From Odoribacter sp. (GTDB taxonomy: Bacteria; Bacteroidota; Bacteroidia; Bacteroidales; Muribaculaceae), in NCBI GenBank assembly GCA_023663145.1, contig JAMPHZ010000004.1, positions 1-64,000 on the forward strand: DNA of 64,000 nt, written 5' to 3'. Made by a program: the position numbers and the translations under genes. Below are positions 43,171 to 54,911 of this stretch, one piece after another (the stretch's first letter is position 1; every line of letters begins with the position of its first letter). Under the pieces are notes generated by a model. The model saw nothing but the letters and a program-made list of their open reading frames with translations. It was not told the origin of the DNA and searched no databases.

Positions 43171-45183
43171 TTAAAGCAGGCACAGGATAGTTATGCCGCC
43201 AAGGAGCAGCGCTCCGATGATATATATCCAGGTATACATCTGAACCTGACCCAACTGAAGGGGCTTGATGGCGTTGGATGCCTTGTTTGTGATGATAGCG
43301 AAGGAATCCATGGTGCCGTCGATGATGTGGCGGTCAAACCATGCCAGGGGGCGGCAGATGCCGTTGAAGATAATCTTATGGGTGATAAACATATAGAGTT
43401 CATCCCAGTAGAAGCGGTGGTGACACCAGTCCCACAGGGTGGGGAGGGCGTTCTTGAACTTAGCGGGCAGCGGGTTTTCCTTGCGGTACATTACTGTTGC
43501 CAGAATTATGGCGAGGATTGCGACTGCAAGGCTTATTGATGCCACACCCCAGTCAAAATGAGCCATGAAGTCGTACGGTTCGCCGTTCCATGACACGAGT
43601 TTGCCGAATGGAATGAAACCGGCCACGCATGATATGGCAGCGAGAATGATGAGCGGTAGTGACATGGTCCAGGGTTGGTCATGCGGAGCATGATGTCCCT
43701 CGGGTGTCTTGTGCTCTTTCCACCAGAATATAAGGTAGTAGAGACGGAACATATAGAAAGCGGTGAGGCCGGCTACAAGCGACATCCAGATGTATACCAG
43801 TGTGCTGTAATTGCCGCATGCGCTCAGAATCTCGTCTTTTGAGAAGAATCCCGAGAACGGTATGATACCGGCGATGGCAAGACAACCGATGAGGAATGTC
43901 CAATGGGTTATCGGCATGTGCTTACGAAGGCCGTGCATGGCGGTATAGTCATTTGAACCGATGGCATGTATCAGGGCGCCGGCTCCGAGGAAGAGCAGGG
44001 CTTTGAACATGGCGTGCGTGAAAAGATGGAACATCGAAGCCATGTAGCCAAGACCCTCGTGATGTTCAGGACGGGCAACGCCTAACGCTACCATCATGAA
44101 TGCGATCTGCGATATTGTCGAGAAAGCGAGCACTCTCTTTATGTCAATCTGGGCACAGGCTACCATGGCGGCGTAGAACGCGGTGATGGCGCCTACTACG
44201 GTAATGATGACCAATGCGCTGTTTTCCATGAGGTAAAGCGGGAACAGACGTGCCACCAGATAAACACCGGCCACAACCATGGTGGCGGCGTGGATAAGAG
44301 CCGACACGGGAGTCGGACCTTCCATAGCATCGGGCAGCCAGATGTGCAGAGGCATCATCGCCGATTTACCCATGCCTCCCATGAAGATCAGCACGAGAGC
44401 CCATGTGAGCACTGATGCGCCCATGAACATCGGAGCGGCGTGGCTTTCGATTGAGGCAAGTATCGACTTAGGCGTCGAGAGGTCAACGTGGAACACATCT
44501 TTCATGCCTTCTACGGGTACTGAGGTGAGGTTGGTGAAGTCAAATGTTCCTGTATACCAACTGAGCACGAGGATGCCGATGAGGAAGCCAAGATCAGCGA
44601 AACGGGTGACGATAAATGCTTTCTTCGATGCCGACACTGCCGATGGCTTGGTGTAGTAGAAACCGATCAGCAGATAGGAAGAGGCGCCGACAAGTTCCCA
44701 GAAGATATACATCTGGAAGATGTTGGTTGCCACAACCAGGCCGAGCATTGAGAAAGAGAAAAGCGACAGGAATGCGTAAAAGCGTTGGAAGCCTTTTTCA
44801 AACACACCGTGATGGTCGCGCATATATCCCAATGAGTAGAGATGTACCATGAAAGAGATAGTTGTGATGACAACCAACATCATGGCCGAGATGGGGTCGA
44901 GGAAGAAGCCGAGCGAGATTACCAGATTATCGGTAAACTGAAGCCAGGTTTGGTTAAATACGATGTACTGCAGACGTTCGCCTGAAGCTGAGATAAACTC
45001 GGGGGCGCCGCTGAAGAAGTAGTTGAACGCCGTGGTATAGGCGAGCACGAGCACTGTGCCCATGCCGAGCGTGCCGAGTGTGCCGGCAAGCAGATGGCTC
45101 ATTTTTTTGCCGCACAAGCCCAGGAAAATGAACATGAACAGCGGTATGGCCAAGATAAGTATAGGTAGGGTAGGGCTCATCAC
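43171..45183 (-). CDS. nuoL: NADH-quinone oxidoreductase subunit L
   Basis: A 670 aa distal proton-pumping subunit of complex I. FWELVGASSYLLIG and PLHIWLPDAMEGPTPVSAL mark the antiporter core. The C-terminal part carries the long lateral helix and a last transmembrane segment (ALLLGGITIL). It starts 2 bp after nuoK. Confidence 0.96.
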   Translation of the reverse strand: MMSPTLPILILAIPLFMFIFLGLCGKKMSHLLAGTLGTLGMGTVLVLAYTTAFNYFFSGAPEFISASGERLQYIVFNQTWLQFTDNLVISLGFFLDPISAMMLVVITTISFMVHLYSLGYMRDHHGVFEKGFQRFYAFLSLFSFSMLGLVVATNIFQMYIFWELVGASSYLLIGFYYTKPSAVSASKKAFIVTRFADLGFLIGILVLSWYTGTFDFTNLTSVPVEGMKDVFHVDLSTPKSILASIESHAAPMFMGASVLTWALVLIFMGGMGKSAMMPLHIWLPDAMEGPTPVSALIHAATMVVAGVYLVARLFPLYLMENSALVIITVVGAITAFYAAMVACAQIDIKRVLAFSTISQIAFMMVALGVARPEHHEGLGYMASMFHLFTHAMFKALLFLGAGALIHAIGSNDYTAMHGLRKHMPITHWTFLIGCLAIAGIIPFSGFFSKDEILSACGNYSTLVYIWMSLVAGLTAFYMFRLYYLIFWWKEHKTPEGHHAPHDQPWTMSLPLIILAAISCVAGFIPFGKLVSWNGEPYDFMAHFDWGVASISLAVAILAIILATVMYRKENPLPAKFKNALPTLWDWCHHRFYWDELYMFITHKIIFNGICRPLAWFDRHIIDGTMDSFAIITNKASNAIKPLQLGQVQMYTWIYIIGALLLGGITILCLL

Positions 45184-45185
45184 TA

Positions 45186-45497
45186 TTAGAATTTCATTTG
45201 GTTAAGCTCCCTGATGTCTACATTGCGTACCGAACGGAAAACGTTGATGATGATGGCGATGGCAAGAGCTGTCTCTGCGGCCGCGATAGCGATTGCAAAG
45301 AGTGTGAACACCATGCCTTCCATCTGTTCGGGGAACAGGAAACGGTTGAAGATTACAAAATTCATGTCTACGGCGTTGAGCATCAGCTCAAGAGAGATGA
45401 GCATGGCAATCATGTTGCGCCGGGTAAGGAAGCCGTAGAGGCCGCAGCAGAACATTATCAGCGACGGCACCAGGTAATAGATAGCTGTCAATTCCAT
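45186..45497 (-). CDS. nuoK: NADH-quinone oxidoreductase subunit K
   Basis: A 103 aa MrpC-like subunit with three helices. The conserved Glu residues lie in LISLELMLNAV and AAAETALAIAI, both part of the proton path. It follows nuoJ by 5 bp. Confidence 0.97.
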   Translation of the reverse strand: MELTAIYYLVPSLIMFCCGLYGFLTRRNMIAMLISLELMLNAVDMNFVIFNRFLFPEQMEGMVFTLFAIAIAAAETALAIAIIINVFRSVRNVDIRELNQMKF

Positions 45498-45502
45498 GGC
45501 TG

Positions 45503-46015
45503 TTAACGTTTACGGGCGACTACTATGCCACCGATTATACATGCGAGTAAAAGGACACTCACTGCCTCGAACGGCAGCAGATACTGACCGTGGCCGGTGC
45601 CCATCATGGCTTGGCCGATGGTTTGCATGGTGGGTGTCTCGACCGCCGGCTTGGCTGCGAAGAGGTTGCAGCGTGCGAGCAATGAGCATCCGGTGATGGC
45701 AAACATGGCCACGGAGGCAATCAAGCCGAGGACGCGGCGTTTTGATGCCAGTTTCTCGGAGTTGTGCCCGGGATGTGACGTGAGCAATATCGCGAATACG
45801 AAGAGCACCACTATACCACCGGCGTATACGGCTATCTGCACGGCACCGAGGAATTGGTAGTCAAGCATAAAATAGACTACGGCGGCGGCAAAAAGCGTGA
45901 ATAGCAGGTAGGTGGCGGCGCGCAGGATCTTGCGTGTGGTCACAGCCAGTACCGAGAAGATGACCATCGCCGCAGCGACAATCACATACAGAATGATACT
46001 TCCTACTGAATCCAT
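45503..46015 (-). CDS. nuoJ: NADH-quinone oxidoreductase subunit J
   Basis: A 170 aa membrane subunit with five helices. LGAVQIAVYAGGIVVLFVF is the conserved helix 3 with the pi-bulge Tyr. It is separated from nuoI by an unusually long 155 bp gap. Confidence 0.95.
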   Translation of the reverse strand: MDSVGSIILYVIVAAAMVIFSVLAVTTRKILRAATYLLFTLFAAAVVYFMLDYQFLGAVQIAVYAGGIVVLFVFAILLTSHPGHNSEKLASKRRVLGLIASVAMFAITGCSLLARCNLFAAKPAVETPTMQTIGQAMMGTGHGQYLLPFEAVSVLLLACIIGGIVVARKR

Positions 46016-46170
46016 ATTGGTTTATTATTTATTATTCTCTTTAAGGTTAGCAAGTCTGTTATGTCATTGATCCATCATGAACTTTAAGCTCCGGTGTCCG
46101 TGTGTGACTGAAAAAACCGGTGATCAAGCCAATCTCAGGATATGACTGTCCGTAACCTGCTGTAGTTGAA
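46016..46170 (-). other. 155-bp non-coding gap inside the nuo operon
   Basis: No open frame of note, no TAnnTTTG box and no strong terminator were found on either strand. All other spacings in this run are about 0-60 bp, so the gap stands out between nuoI and nuoJ. Confidence 0.6.
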
Positions 46171-46905
46171 TTATTCAGATTTGTCAGCCTTTGCGGCAGC
46201 CTCGCGTTGAGCCTTGAGAGCAGCAGCCTTTTCAAGGGCGGCTTTTATCTTGGCTTCTTTTTCCGGATCTCCTTTAGCTGCGGCGAGTGCCTTGGCTGCG
46301 GCGCTGTCGGGCGCGGATGCCGTCGGGCTTGCCTCGGTTGCGGCAGGTGAGGCGCCTTTGGCAGCGGCGGCCTTGGCCTTTGCTGCTGCTATTTTAGCCT
46401 CTCGTTCGGCGGCAAGCTTTGCTTTTTGCTCCTCGGTAAGTTCCGGCTCGGGTTTCTCGGGCAGGTAATTGAGTTGTTTTACAAGTTTCTCGCGGGTGAA
46501 CACGGCCTGCTCAAATTCGTTGCGGAAGCGCAGAGCGTCGGTCGGACAAGTGGTGACACATAATTGGCAGAATGTGCATGAGCCCAGATCGTAGATGTAA
46601 CGGGCGAGTTTTTTCTTTTTTGTGCCGGCCGGGGTGTCAACCATCTTTGACTCCACTGTAATGGTGCCGTTAGGACAGTTGCGCTCGCAAGTGCCGCAGG
46701 CGATGCATTTGTGGTTACCTTCCTCATCATAGATGAGTTCAAGGATGGCGCGGAAACGGTCGGGCCACTGATGTGTTTCGCGGTTTTCGGGATAACGTTC
46801 GGTAATCTTGGGGGTTATGAATTCTTTGCCGGTGACGCTCATTCCCTTGAGAAGCGAGGCGACTCCTGACCCCAAAGATGTAAAGTATTCTTTTACACTA
46901 CCCAT
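46171..46905 (-). CDS. nuoI: NADH-quinone oxidoreductase subunit I with long Ala/Lys-rich tail
   Basis: 244 aa. The TYKY-type ferredoxin core binds two 4Fe-4S clusters: C67-C70-C73-C77 (CIACGTCERNC) and C110-C113-C116-C120 (CTFCQLCVTTC). Electrons pass through these to NuoB. After about residue 150 comes a ~95-residue low-complexity tail of Ala, Lys, Glu and Pro with no counterpart in typical NuoI (about 150-180 aa). It is the first nuo gene after the embedded atp block, 43 bp downstream of atpG. Confidence 0.93.
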   Translation of the reverse strand: MGSVKEYFTSLGSGVASLLKGMSVTGKEFITPKITERYPENRETHQWPDRFRAILELIYDEEGNHKCIACGTCERNCPNGTITVESKMVDTPAGTKKKKLARYIYDLGSCTFCQLCVTTCPTDALRFRNEFEQAVFTREKLVKQLNYLPEKPEPELTEEQKAKLAAEREAKIAAAKAKAAAAKGASPAATEASPTASAPDSAAAKALAAAKGDPEKEAKIKAALEKAAALKAQREAAAKADKSE

Positions 46906-46948
46906 TGATTAATGATTGATTATCGTGATGGTGTTAATTCTATGTTGA

Positions 46949-47839
46949 TTAGTCGCGCACCTGGCCGCCAACTATGTCGAGCAGCTCGGTGGTGATTGAT
47001 TGTTGGCGCAGTTTGTTGTATTCGAGTCTCAGTTGGTCAAGCAGCTTGCGTGCGTTGTCGTTGGCAGCTTGCATAGCCATAACGCGGGCGGCCTGTTCCG
47101 ATGCACGGTTTTCCACAAATACTTCCTGTGTGACTGCGAGTAGATACATTGGCAGCACACTGGCGAAGATGTGAGGCGCGTCAGGCTCGAATATATATGG
47201 TTTTACAGCCGCAGACTTGTCGTCTTGAGAGTCCGTGGAGAACGCCTGTGCCGACAATGGGAGCAGCCTGTCGTTTTTAGCCCGTTGGCGGCCGGCGCTG
47301 ATATAGTTCATATATACGATGTTGACAGCATCGGTATCTCCACGCAGGAAGCTGTCACGCAGCCGGTACTCGAACCCTTTCACGGCATTGCCATCGCTCT
47401 TTGAGTCAATGTCCTCGGGAACCTGCACTGTGACACTGTTGCCGAGGCGCCCCAGTGCTTTGATCATCTTGCGGCCTACAGGCACGACGGTGATTTGTAA
47501 TCCGCTGCCGTGAGCCGAACGCAAATTCTCGATTTCTTGCTCAAGAAATTTCACTATGTTGACATTGTAGGCGCCACACAGGCCATCGTCACTTCCGAGC
47601 ACGGCGATTGTGATATGGCTTATAGGACGCTCAACGGCAAGGGGTGACGTGAACGGAGCATCGGCCGAGAGCAGATTGGAGATGATGCCCTCGATGGTGG
47701 TGCGGTAGGGCCCCAGGCGTCGTAGAGCGCCCTCGGCCTTGTGCATCTTGGCCGAAGATATCATCTTCATGGCACCGGTAATCTTTTCCGAGGAGGCTAC
47801 CGAGCCAATGCGTCCTTTCAGTTCTCTAAGTGTTGCCAT
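46949..47839 (-). CDS. atpG: ATP synthase gamma subunit
   Basis: A 296 aa central-stalk subunit. The N-terminal helix begins ATLRELKGRIGSV and the C-terminal helix includes RASEQAARVMAMQAANDNA and YNKLRQQSITTELLDIVGG, both diagnostic. It rotates within the alpha3beta3 head. Last gene of the atp block. Confidence 0.97.
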   Translation of the reverse strand: MATLRELKGRIGSVASSEKITGAMKMISSAKMHKAEGALRRLGPYRTTIEGIISNLLSADAPFTSPLAVERPISHITIAVLGSDDGLCGAYNVNIVKFLEQEIENLRSAHGSGLQITVVPVGRKMIKALGRLGNSVTVQVPEDIDSKSDGNAVKGFEYRLRDSFLRGDTDAVNIVYMNYISAGRQRAKNDRLLPLSAQAFSTDSQDDKSAAVKPYIFEPDAPHIFASVLPMYLLAVTQEVFVENRASEQAARVMAMQAANDNARKLLDQLRLEYNKLRQQSITTELLDIVGGQVRD

Positions 47840-47863
47840 CTGCTGTTACTGTATTCTTGTATT

Positions 47864-49432
47864 TTAAAATTGGCCTGAAATCTGATTGGCAGCTTCGGTG
47901 AGCTTGGCTGTGATGTCGTCAGTAAGTTTACCTTGTGCGATCTGGGCAAGTTCATCCTTGTATTTTGCCTGAAGCAACTGCACGAACTGTTTCTCAAAGT
48001 CGGCGACGTGCTCGGCAGGTACATTTTCAAGCAGGCCGTTAACGCCGCAATATATCTCGGCTACCTGCTCAGCTACCGGTACCGGGTGGTATTGGGGCTG
48101 GATGAGGAGGCGTTCGTTCTTGCGGCCTTTGTCTATCACACGAGCTGTCACGGCGTCGATGTCGCCGCCGAACTTGGTGAATGATTCAAGTTCACGGAAC
48201 TGTGCCTGGTCGATTTTCAGAGTGCCGGCCACCTTCTTCATAGGCTTGATCTGCGCGTTACCGCCCACACGTGATACAGAGATACCGACATTGATTGCCG
48301 GGCGGATGCCGCGGTTGAACAGTGCGGTCTCAAGATATATCTGGCCGTCAGTGATTGAGATCACGTTGGTGGGGATGTAGGCTGAGACGTCACCGGCCTG
48401 AGTCTCGATGATCGGGAGTGCGGTGAGCGAGCCGCCGCCTTTTACGATTGGTTTGAGAGAGGCGGGAAGGTCGTTCATTGTGGCCGCGATCTCCTGGTTG
48501 TCGATGATTTTGGCTGCGCGTTCAAGCAGACGTGAGTGCAGATAAAAGATATCGCCGGGATAGGCTTCTCGTCCCGAAGGGCGTTTCAGGATCAGAGAGA
48601 TCTCGCGGTAGGCGACCGCCTGCTTCGACAGGTCATCGTAAACGATGAGAGCGTCGCGGCCGGTGTCACGGAAATATTCACCGATAGCCACGCCGGCGAA
48701 GGGTGAGTAATAGCGCATCGAAGCTGAGTCGGCAGCGGTGGCGGCAACCACTACGGTGTAATCCATTGCACCGTATTTGCGCAATGTTTCGACTATAGCG
48801 GCTACTGATGATGCTTTCTGACCTATGGCTACGTAGATGCAATATACGGGCTTGCCTTCCTCAAAGTTTTTGCGCTGATTGATAATAGTATCAATGGCGA
48901 TGGCAGTTTTACCTATCTGACGGTCACCGATGATAAGTTCGCGTTGTCCGCGACCGATGGGGACCATTGAATCTACGGCTTTGATACCGGTCTGTAGCGG
49001 TTGATTTACGGGCTGGCGATAGATAACGCCGGGAGCTTTACGCTCGAGGGGGAGACGCATAAGGTCGCCGGTTATAGGGCCGCGACCGTCGATCGGCTCG
49101 CCCAAGACGTTAATGACGCGCCCCAGAAGGCCTTCGCCCACAGGTATAGAAGCAATCTGGCCTGTGCGCTTTACGCTCATGCCCTCGGTTACTTTGTCGA
49201 CGTTGTTAAGCAGAATTACGCCTACGTTGCTTTCCTCGAGGTTAAGGGCGACGCCTTTGACGCCGTTTTCAAATTCTACGAGCTCGTTGGCGCGCACGTT
49301 GTCCAGGCCGTAGACGTGGGCAACGCCGTCGCCTACTTCAAGCACCTGACCTACTTCTTCAAAATTGACAGTGGTATTGATGCTTTCGAGCTGCTGTTTC
49401 AATACTTCAGATATCTCGCTTGGATTTATCAT
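47864..49432 (-). CDS. atpA: ATP synthase alpha subunit
   Basis: A 522 aa non-catalytic F1 subunit. The P-loop is GDRQIGKTA near residues 169-177, and the family signature [14 protein letters not shown] is present. Gene order atpH-atpA-atpG is the common bacterial one. Confidence 0.98.
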   Translation of the reverse strand: MINPSEISEVLKQQLESINTTVNFEEVGQVLEVGDGVAHVYGLDNVRANELVEFENGVKGVALNLEESNVGVILLNNVDKVTEGMSVKRTGQIASIPVGEGLLGRVINVLGEPIDGRGPITGDLMRLPLERKAPGVIYRQPVNQPLQTGIKAVDSMVPIGRGQRELIIGDRQIGKTAIAIDTIINQRKNFEEGKPVYCIYVAIGQKASSVAAIVETLRKYGAMDYTVVVAATAADSASMRYYSPFAGVAIGEYFRDTGRDALIVYDDLSKQAVAYREISLILKRPSGREAYPGDIFYLHSRLLERAAKIIDNQEIAATMNDLPASLKPIVKGGGSLTALPIIETQAGDVSAYIPTNVISITDGQIYLETALFNRGIRPAINVGISVSRVGGNAQIKPMKKVAGTLKIDQAQFRELESFTKFGGDIDAVTARVIDKGRKNERLLIQPQYHPVPVAEQVAEIYCGVNGLLENVPAEHVADFEKQFVQLLQAKYKDELAQIAQGKLTDDITAKLTEAANQISGQF

Positions 49433-49463
49433 TGTGGGCAGTTGGCGGGGTGAATGGTTAATT

Positions 49464-50006
49464 TTAATTGAGCAAGGATAGCTTTAGCTCCTTGAGTTGG
49501 GTCGAAATGGAAGCGTCAAGACGCTCGTTGTCAATGTTGACTACGAATCCGCCTATGAGGGCCGGATCAACGCGTGATGAAAATTCCATCTTTGCGCCAT
49601 CGAGTTGCTTCTCGACCAATTGCTTGATGCGGTTCATGACAGCAGGCTCAAGGGGTGAGGCTGACACTATCTCTACGCGACGTATATTGTTTTCCTCGCG
49701 GTATAGTGTGAGATAGCTGTGAGCAATTAGATCGATCAGATCGATGCGCCGGTTCTTCACAAGCAATTGCAGGAAGTCATTGAAGGTCGTGTCGGCAGCT
49801 ACAGAGCCGGCGGCTGTTGCGATTAGCTTAACCTTATCTGGGGTGGCTATGAACGGATTGGCGATGGTAGCCTGCAACTGCGGATTGGCGTCAAAGGATG
49901 CCACCAGCGTGTTCATCAGCTGGTAACAGCGTTCGGCATCGCCGCGCTCTTTGTCTGTTTTAAAGAGCGCCTTGGCGTATCGTCGCGGGATAAGACCTTG
50001 ATTCAT
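49464..50006 (-). CDS. atpH: ATP synthase delta subunit
   Basis: A 180 aa peripheral-stalk cap protein. It starts with [10 protein letters not shown], the typical delta N-terminus, and ends with the conserved [17 protein letters not shown] segment. Confidence 0.95.
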   Translation of the reverse strand: MNQGLIPRRYAKALFKTDKERGDAERCYQLMNTLVASFDANPQLQATIANPFIATPDKVKLIATAAGSVAADTTFNDFLQLLVKNRRIDLIDLIAHSYLTLYREENNIRRVEIVSASPLEPAVMNRIKQLVEKQLDGAKMEFSSRVDPALIGGFVVNIDNERLDASISTQLKELKLSLLN

Positions 50007-50032
50007 CTTTCGTGGATTGCCTGTGATTGTTG

Positions 50033-50527
50033 TTATTTGCTCTCGATGTCATCGAGCAGGGAGTTTACGAGTTTGGTTTGTGTCTGCTCATCTTTAAGTT
50101 GGTTTTTCACCACCTTAGAGGCGATTTCGAGTGCAAACTCGCTGACTTGGTTGCGGAATTGGAGCTGAGCTTCTTTTTGCTGTTGCTGGATTTGCAGTTT
50201 TGCGTTATCCATGACTTTCTGTGCCTCAGCCTGTGCGCTCTGCCGGGCGTCTTCTATCATCTGTGTTTTGATACGGTCTGCGTCGCGCATCATGTCGGCT
50301 TGTTGGCGCCGAGCCTCGTTGATGACTTCTTGTGCGCTTTGGCGGGCATTGTCAAGTTGTTCCTTGGCACTCCGGGCATATTCCACACCCTTGTCAATAA
50401 GGTCGGCGCGCTTGTCTACTGATTTCAGTATCACCGGCCATGCAAATTTCCATAATATGAAAAATAGCACGGCAAACGACACAAACATCCAGAAGACCAG
50501 GCCGAAGTCAGGGGTGAATAGTTCCAT
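50033..50527 (-). CDS. atpF: ATP synthase b subunit
   Basis: A 164 aa peripheral-stalk protein. One N-terminal transmembrane helix (about 7-28) is followed by a long charged helix rich in Gln, Ala and Lys that forms the stator coiled coil. Confidence 0.94.
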   Translation of the reverse strand: MELFTPDFGLVFWMFVSFAVLFFILWKFAWPVILKSVDKRADLIDKGVEYARSAKEQLDNARQSAQEVINEARRQQADMMRDADRIKTQMIEDARQSAQAEAQKVMDNAKLQIQQQQKEAQLQFRNQVSEFALEIASKVVKNQLKDEQTQTKLVNSLLDDIESK

Positions 50528-50565
50528 GTCTTGTTTTTAATGGAGTTAAAGCCGGGGATGGGGAA

Positions 50566-50829
<264 letters not shown>

Positions 50830-50853
50830 TTATTTTTGTATTGTTTATTTCTT

Positions 50854-51984
50854 TTATTTGGATACTGCCGTTGTGACTGTGGATGCAACTGCGGCTGTTT
50901 TCTTTTCTTCTTTCTTATGTTCGTGTTCCTGTGCCAGAGAAATGAATATGGTGGACAGCATTGTGAACACATATGCCTGAATAAAGCTTACAAGCACGTC
51001 TATAAGTAGCATGAAGATTGAGAACAGTACTGATACCACTGTGGTTGCAGCGCCTACTGCCGGACTCATTGCTGCAAAGATGAATATCAGCAGTGTCAGA
51101 ACTATAACTATCATGTGGCCGCCCATCATGTTGGCGAAAAGACGCACGGTCAAAGCTGCCGGCTTGGTGAAGATGCCGAATACCTCGATGACTTGCATGA
51201 TGGGAAGTGGAAATTTAAGCCAAATTGGCACATCGGGCCAAAAAATTTCTTTCCAATAATGCTTGTTAGCCAAGAGGTTCGTCATCAGGAATGTAAAGAC
51301 AGCCAAAACGAGTGTTACGGCTATGTTGCCGGTGAGGTTGGCACCGCCGGGAAACACAACTATGAGTCCTAAGAGATTCATTACAAGAATGAAGAAGAAG
51401 ACTGACAGCAGGTATGGAGCGAAGCGTGGTGCCTTGTCACCCAAGGTAGATTTGATCACACCGTCATACACGAATGTCACTACAGCCTCAATGGCCCCGA
51501 GACCTTTACGCGGAGCCTTGAACAGCTTGTGGCGCTTGTGGAATCTTGCAAGCCATAACATAAGACCTGCTACGAGGATTACGGTTATGAAAAGCGCGAG
51601 TACATTCTTTGTGATGGATATGTCGAAAGGCTTCTCTTCGTGACCATTTACTATTTCAACGATCTTTCCCTTGTAATTGCTGTCTTTCCCGGCAATCTTG
51701 AATGTTACGTTCCCGTCTTTATATTCCTTGCCGTCGGCCACACGGGCTGATGAGAAGCAGTGGAACCCGTCTGATCCCCACACCAATACGGGCAGAGGTA
51801 TGCGCTTATGGTGGTTGAATGGCACTTCCCAGCCGTAGCCGTCGCCCAGATGCTCAAAGATTATTTCCTTGGCATCAAGCCCTTTATGCTTGGTACTGTC
51901 GCCCGTGGTAACTTCCGATGCATGCATCGGTGACCACAGCGCGGTCATTAGCGACATTAATATTATGCTGATCAGTCGGGTCAT
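50854..51984 (-). CDS. atpB: ATP synthase a subunit with long periplasmic N-terminus
   Basis: 376 aa, well above the ~270 aa of E. coli. A signal-peptide-like start (about 1-23, ending MHASE) and a ~110-residue soluble region precede the first membrane helix. The essential stator Arg lies in LTVRLFANMMGGH. The extended N-terminus is common in Bacteroidota and probably lies in the periplasm; its function is unknown. It forms the proton half-channels with the c-ring. Confidence 0.95.
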   Translation of the reverse strand: MTRLISIILMSLMTALWSPMHASEVTTGDSTKHKGLDAKEIIFEHLGDGYGWEVPFNHHKRIPLPVLVWGSDGFHCFSSARVADGKEYKDGNVTFKIAGKDSNYKGKIVEIVNGHEEKPFDISITKNVLALFITVILVAGLMLWLARFHKRHKLFKAPRKGLGAIEAVVTFVYDGVIKSTLGDKAPRFAPYLLSVFFFILVMNLLGLIVVFPGGANLTGNIAVTLVLAVFTFLMTNLLANKHYWKEIFWPDVPIWLKFPLPIMQVIEVFGIFTKPAALTVRLFANMMGGHMIVIVLTLLIFIFAAMSPAVGAATTVVSVLFSIFMLLIDVLVSFIQAYVFTMLSTIFISLAQEHEHKKEEKKTAAVASTVTTAVSK

Positions 51985-51993
51985 CGGGCAATA

Positions 51994-52230
51994 TTAATAA
52001 AGACACACTGATATTACATTGTTGTCGATGTCGGCAATTCCACCATCTATATGACGTGTGTTGCGGTTGCCGTTGTCATCGGTGTATGCAATGTCACCGG
52101 CAGTAAGGGTAGATACCAGAGAGGCATGGTTGTGAAGTACTGTGAATTGTCCCGAGGTACCGGGCAATGTCACCGAACTCACGGTGCCTTCAAATAGTAT
52201 CTCTACAGCCGATATTATCTTGAGTGTCAT
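51994..52230 (-). CDS. atpC: ATP synthase epsilon subunit, beta-sandwich domain only
   Basis: 78 aa, against about 130-140 aa in E. coli or Bacillus. Only the N-terminal beta-sandwich is present (LKIISAVEILFEG, LPGTSGQFTVLHNHA). The C-terminal helical hairpin that can insert into F1 and block ATP hydrolysis is missing. Such short epsilons are known in Bacteroidota and Chlorobi. It lies between atpD and atpB. Confidence 0.93.
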   Translation of the reverse strand: MTLKIISAVEILFEGTVSSVTLPGTSGQFTVLHNHASLVSTLTAGDIAYTDDNGNRNTRHIDGGIADIDNNVISVCLY

Positions 52231-52257
52231 TGTAATTCAGGTTCTTATTGATTGATG

Positions 52258-54892
<2,635 letters not shown>

Positions 54893-54911
54893 GAGAATAT
54901 ACGGTTATGTA

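Noticed and set aside
42718..43539. A 273-codon plus-strand open frame
   Set aside because: It lies antisense to nuoM/nuoL, whose reading is certain. It has no conserved motif and is a shadow of membrane-protein codon bias.
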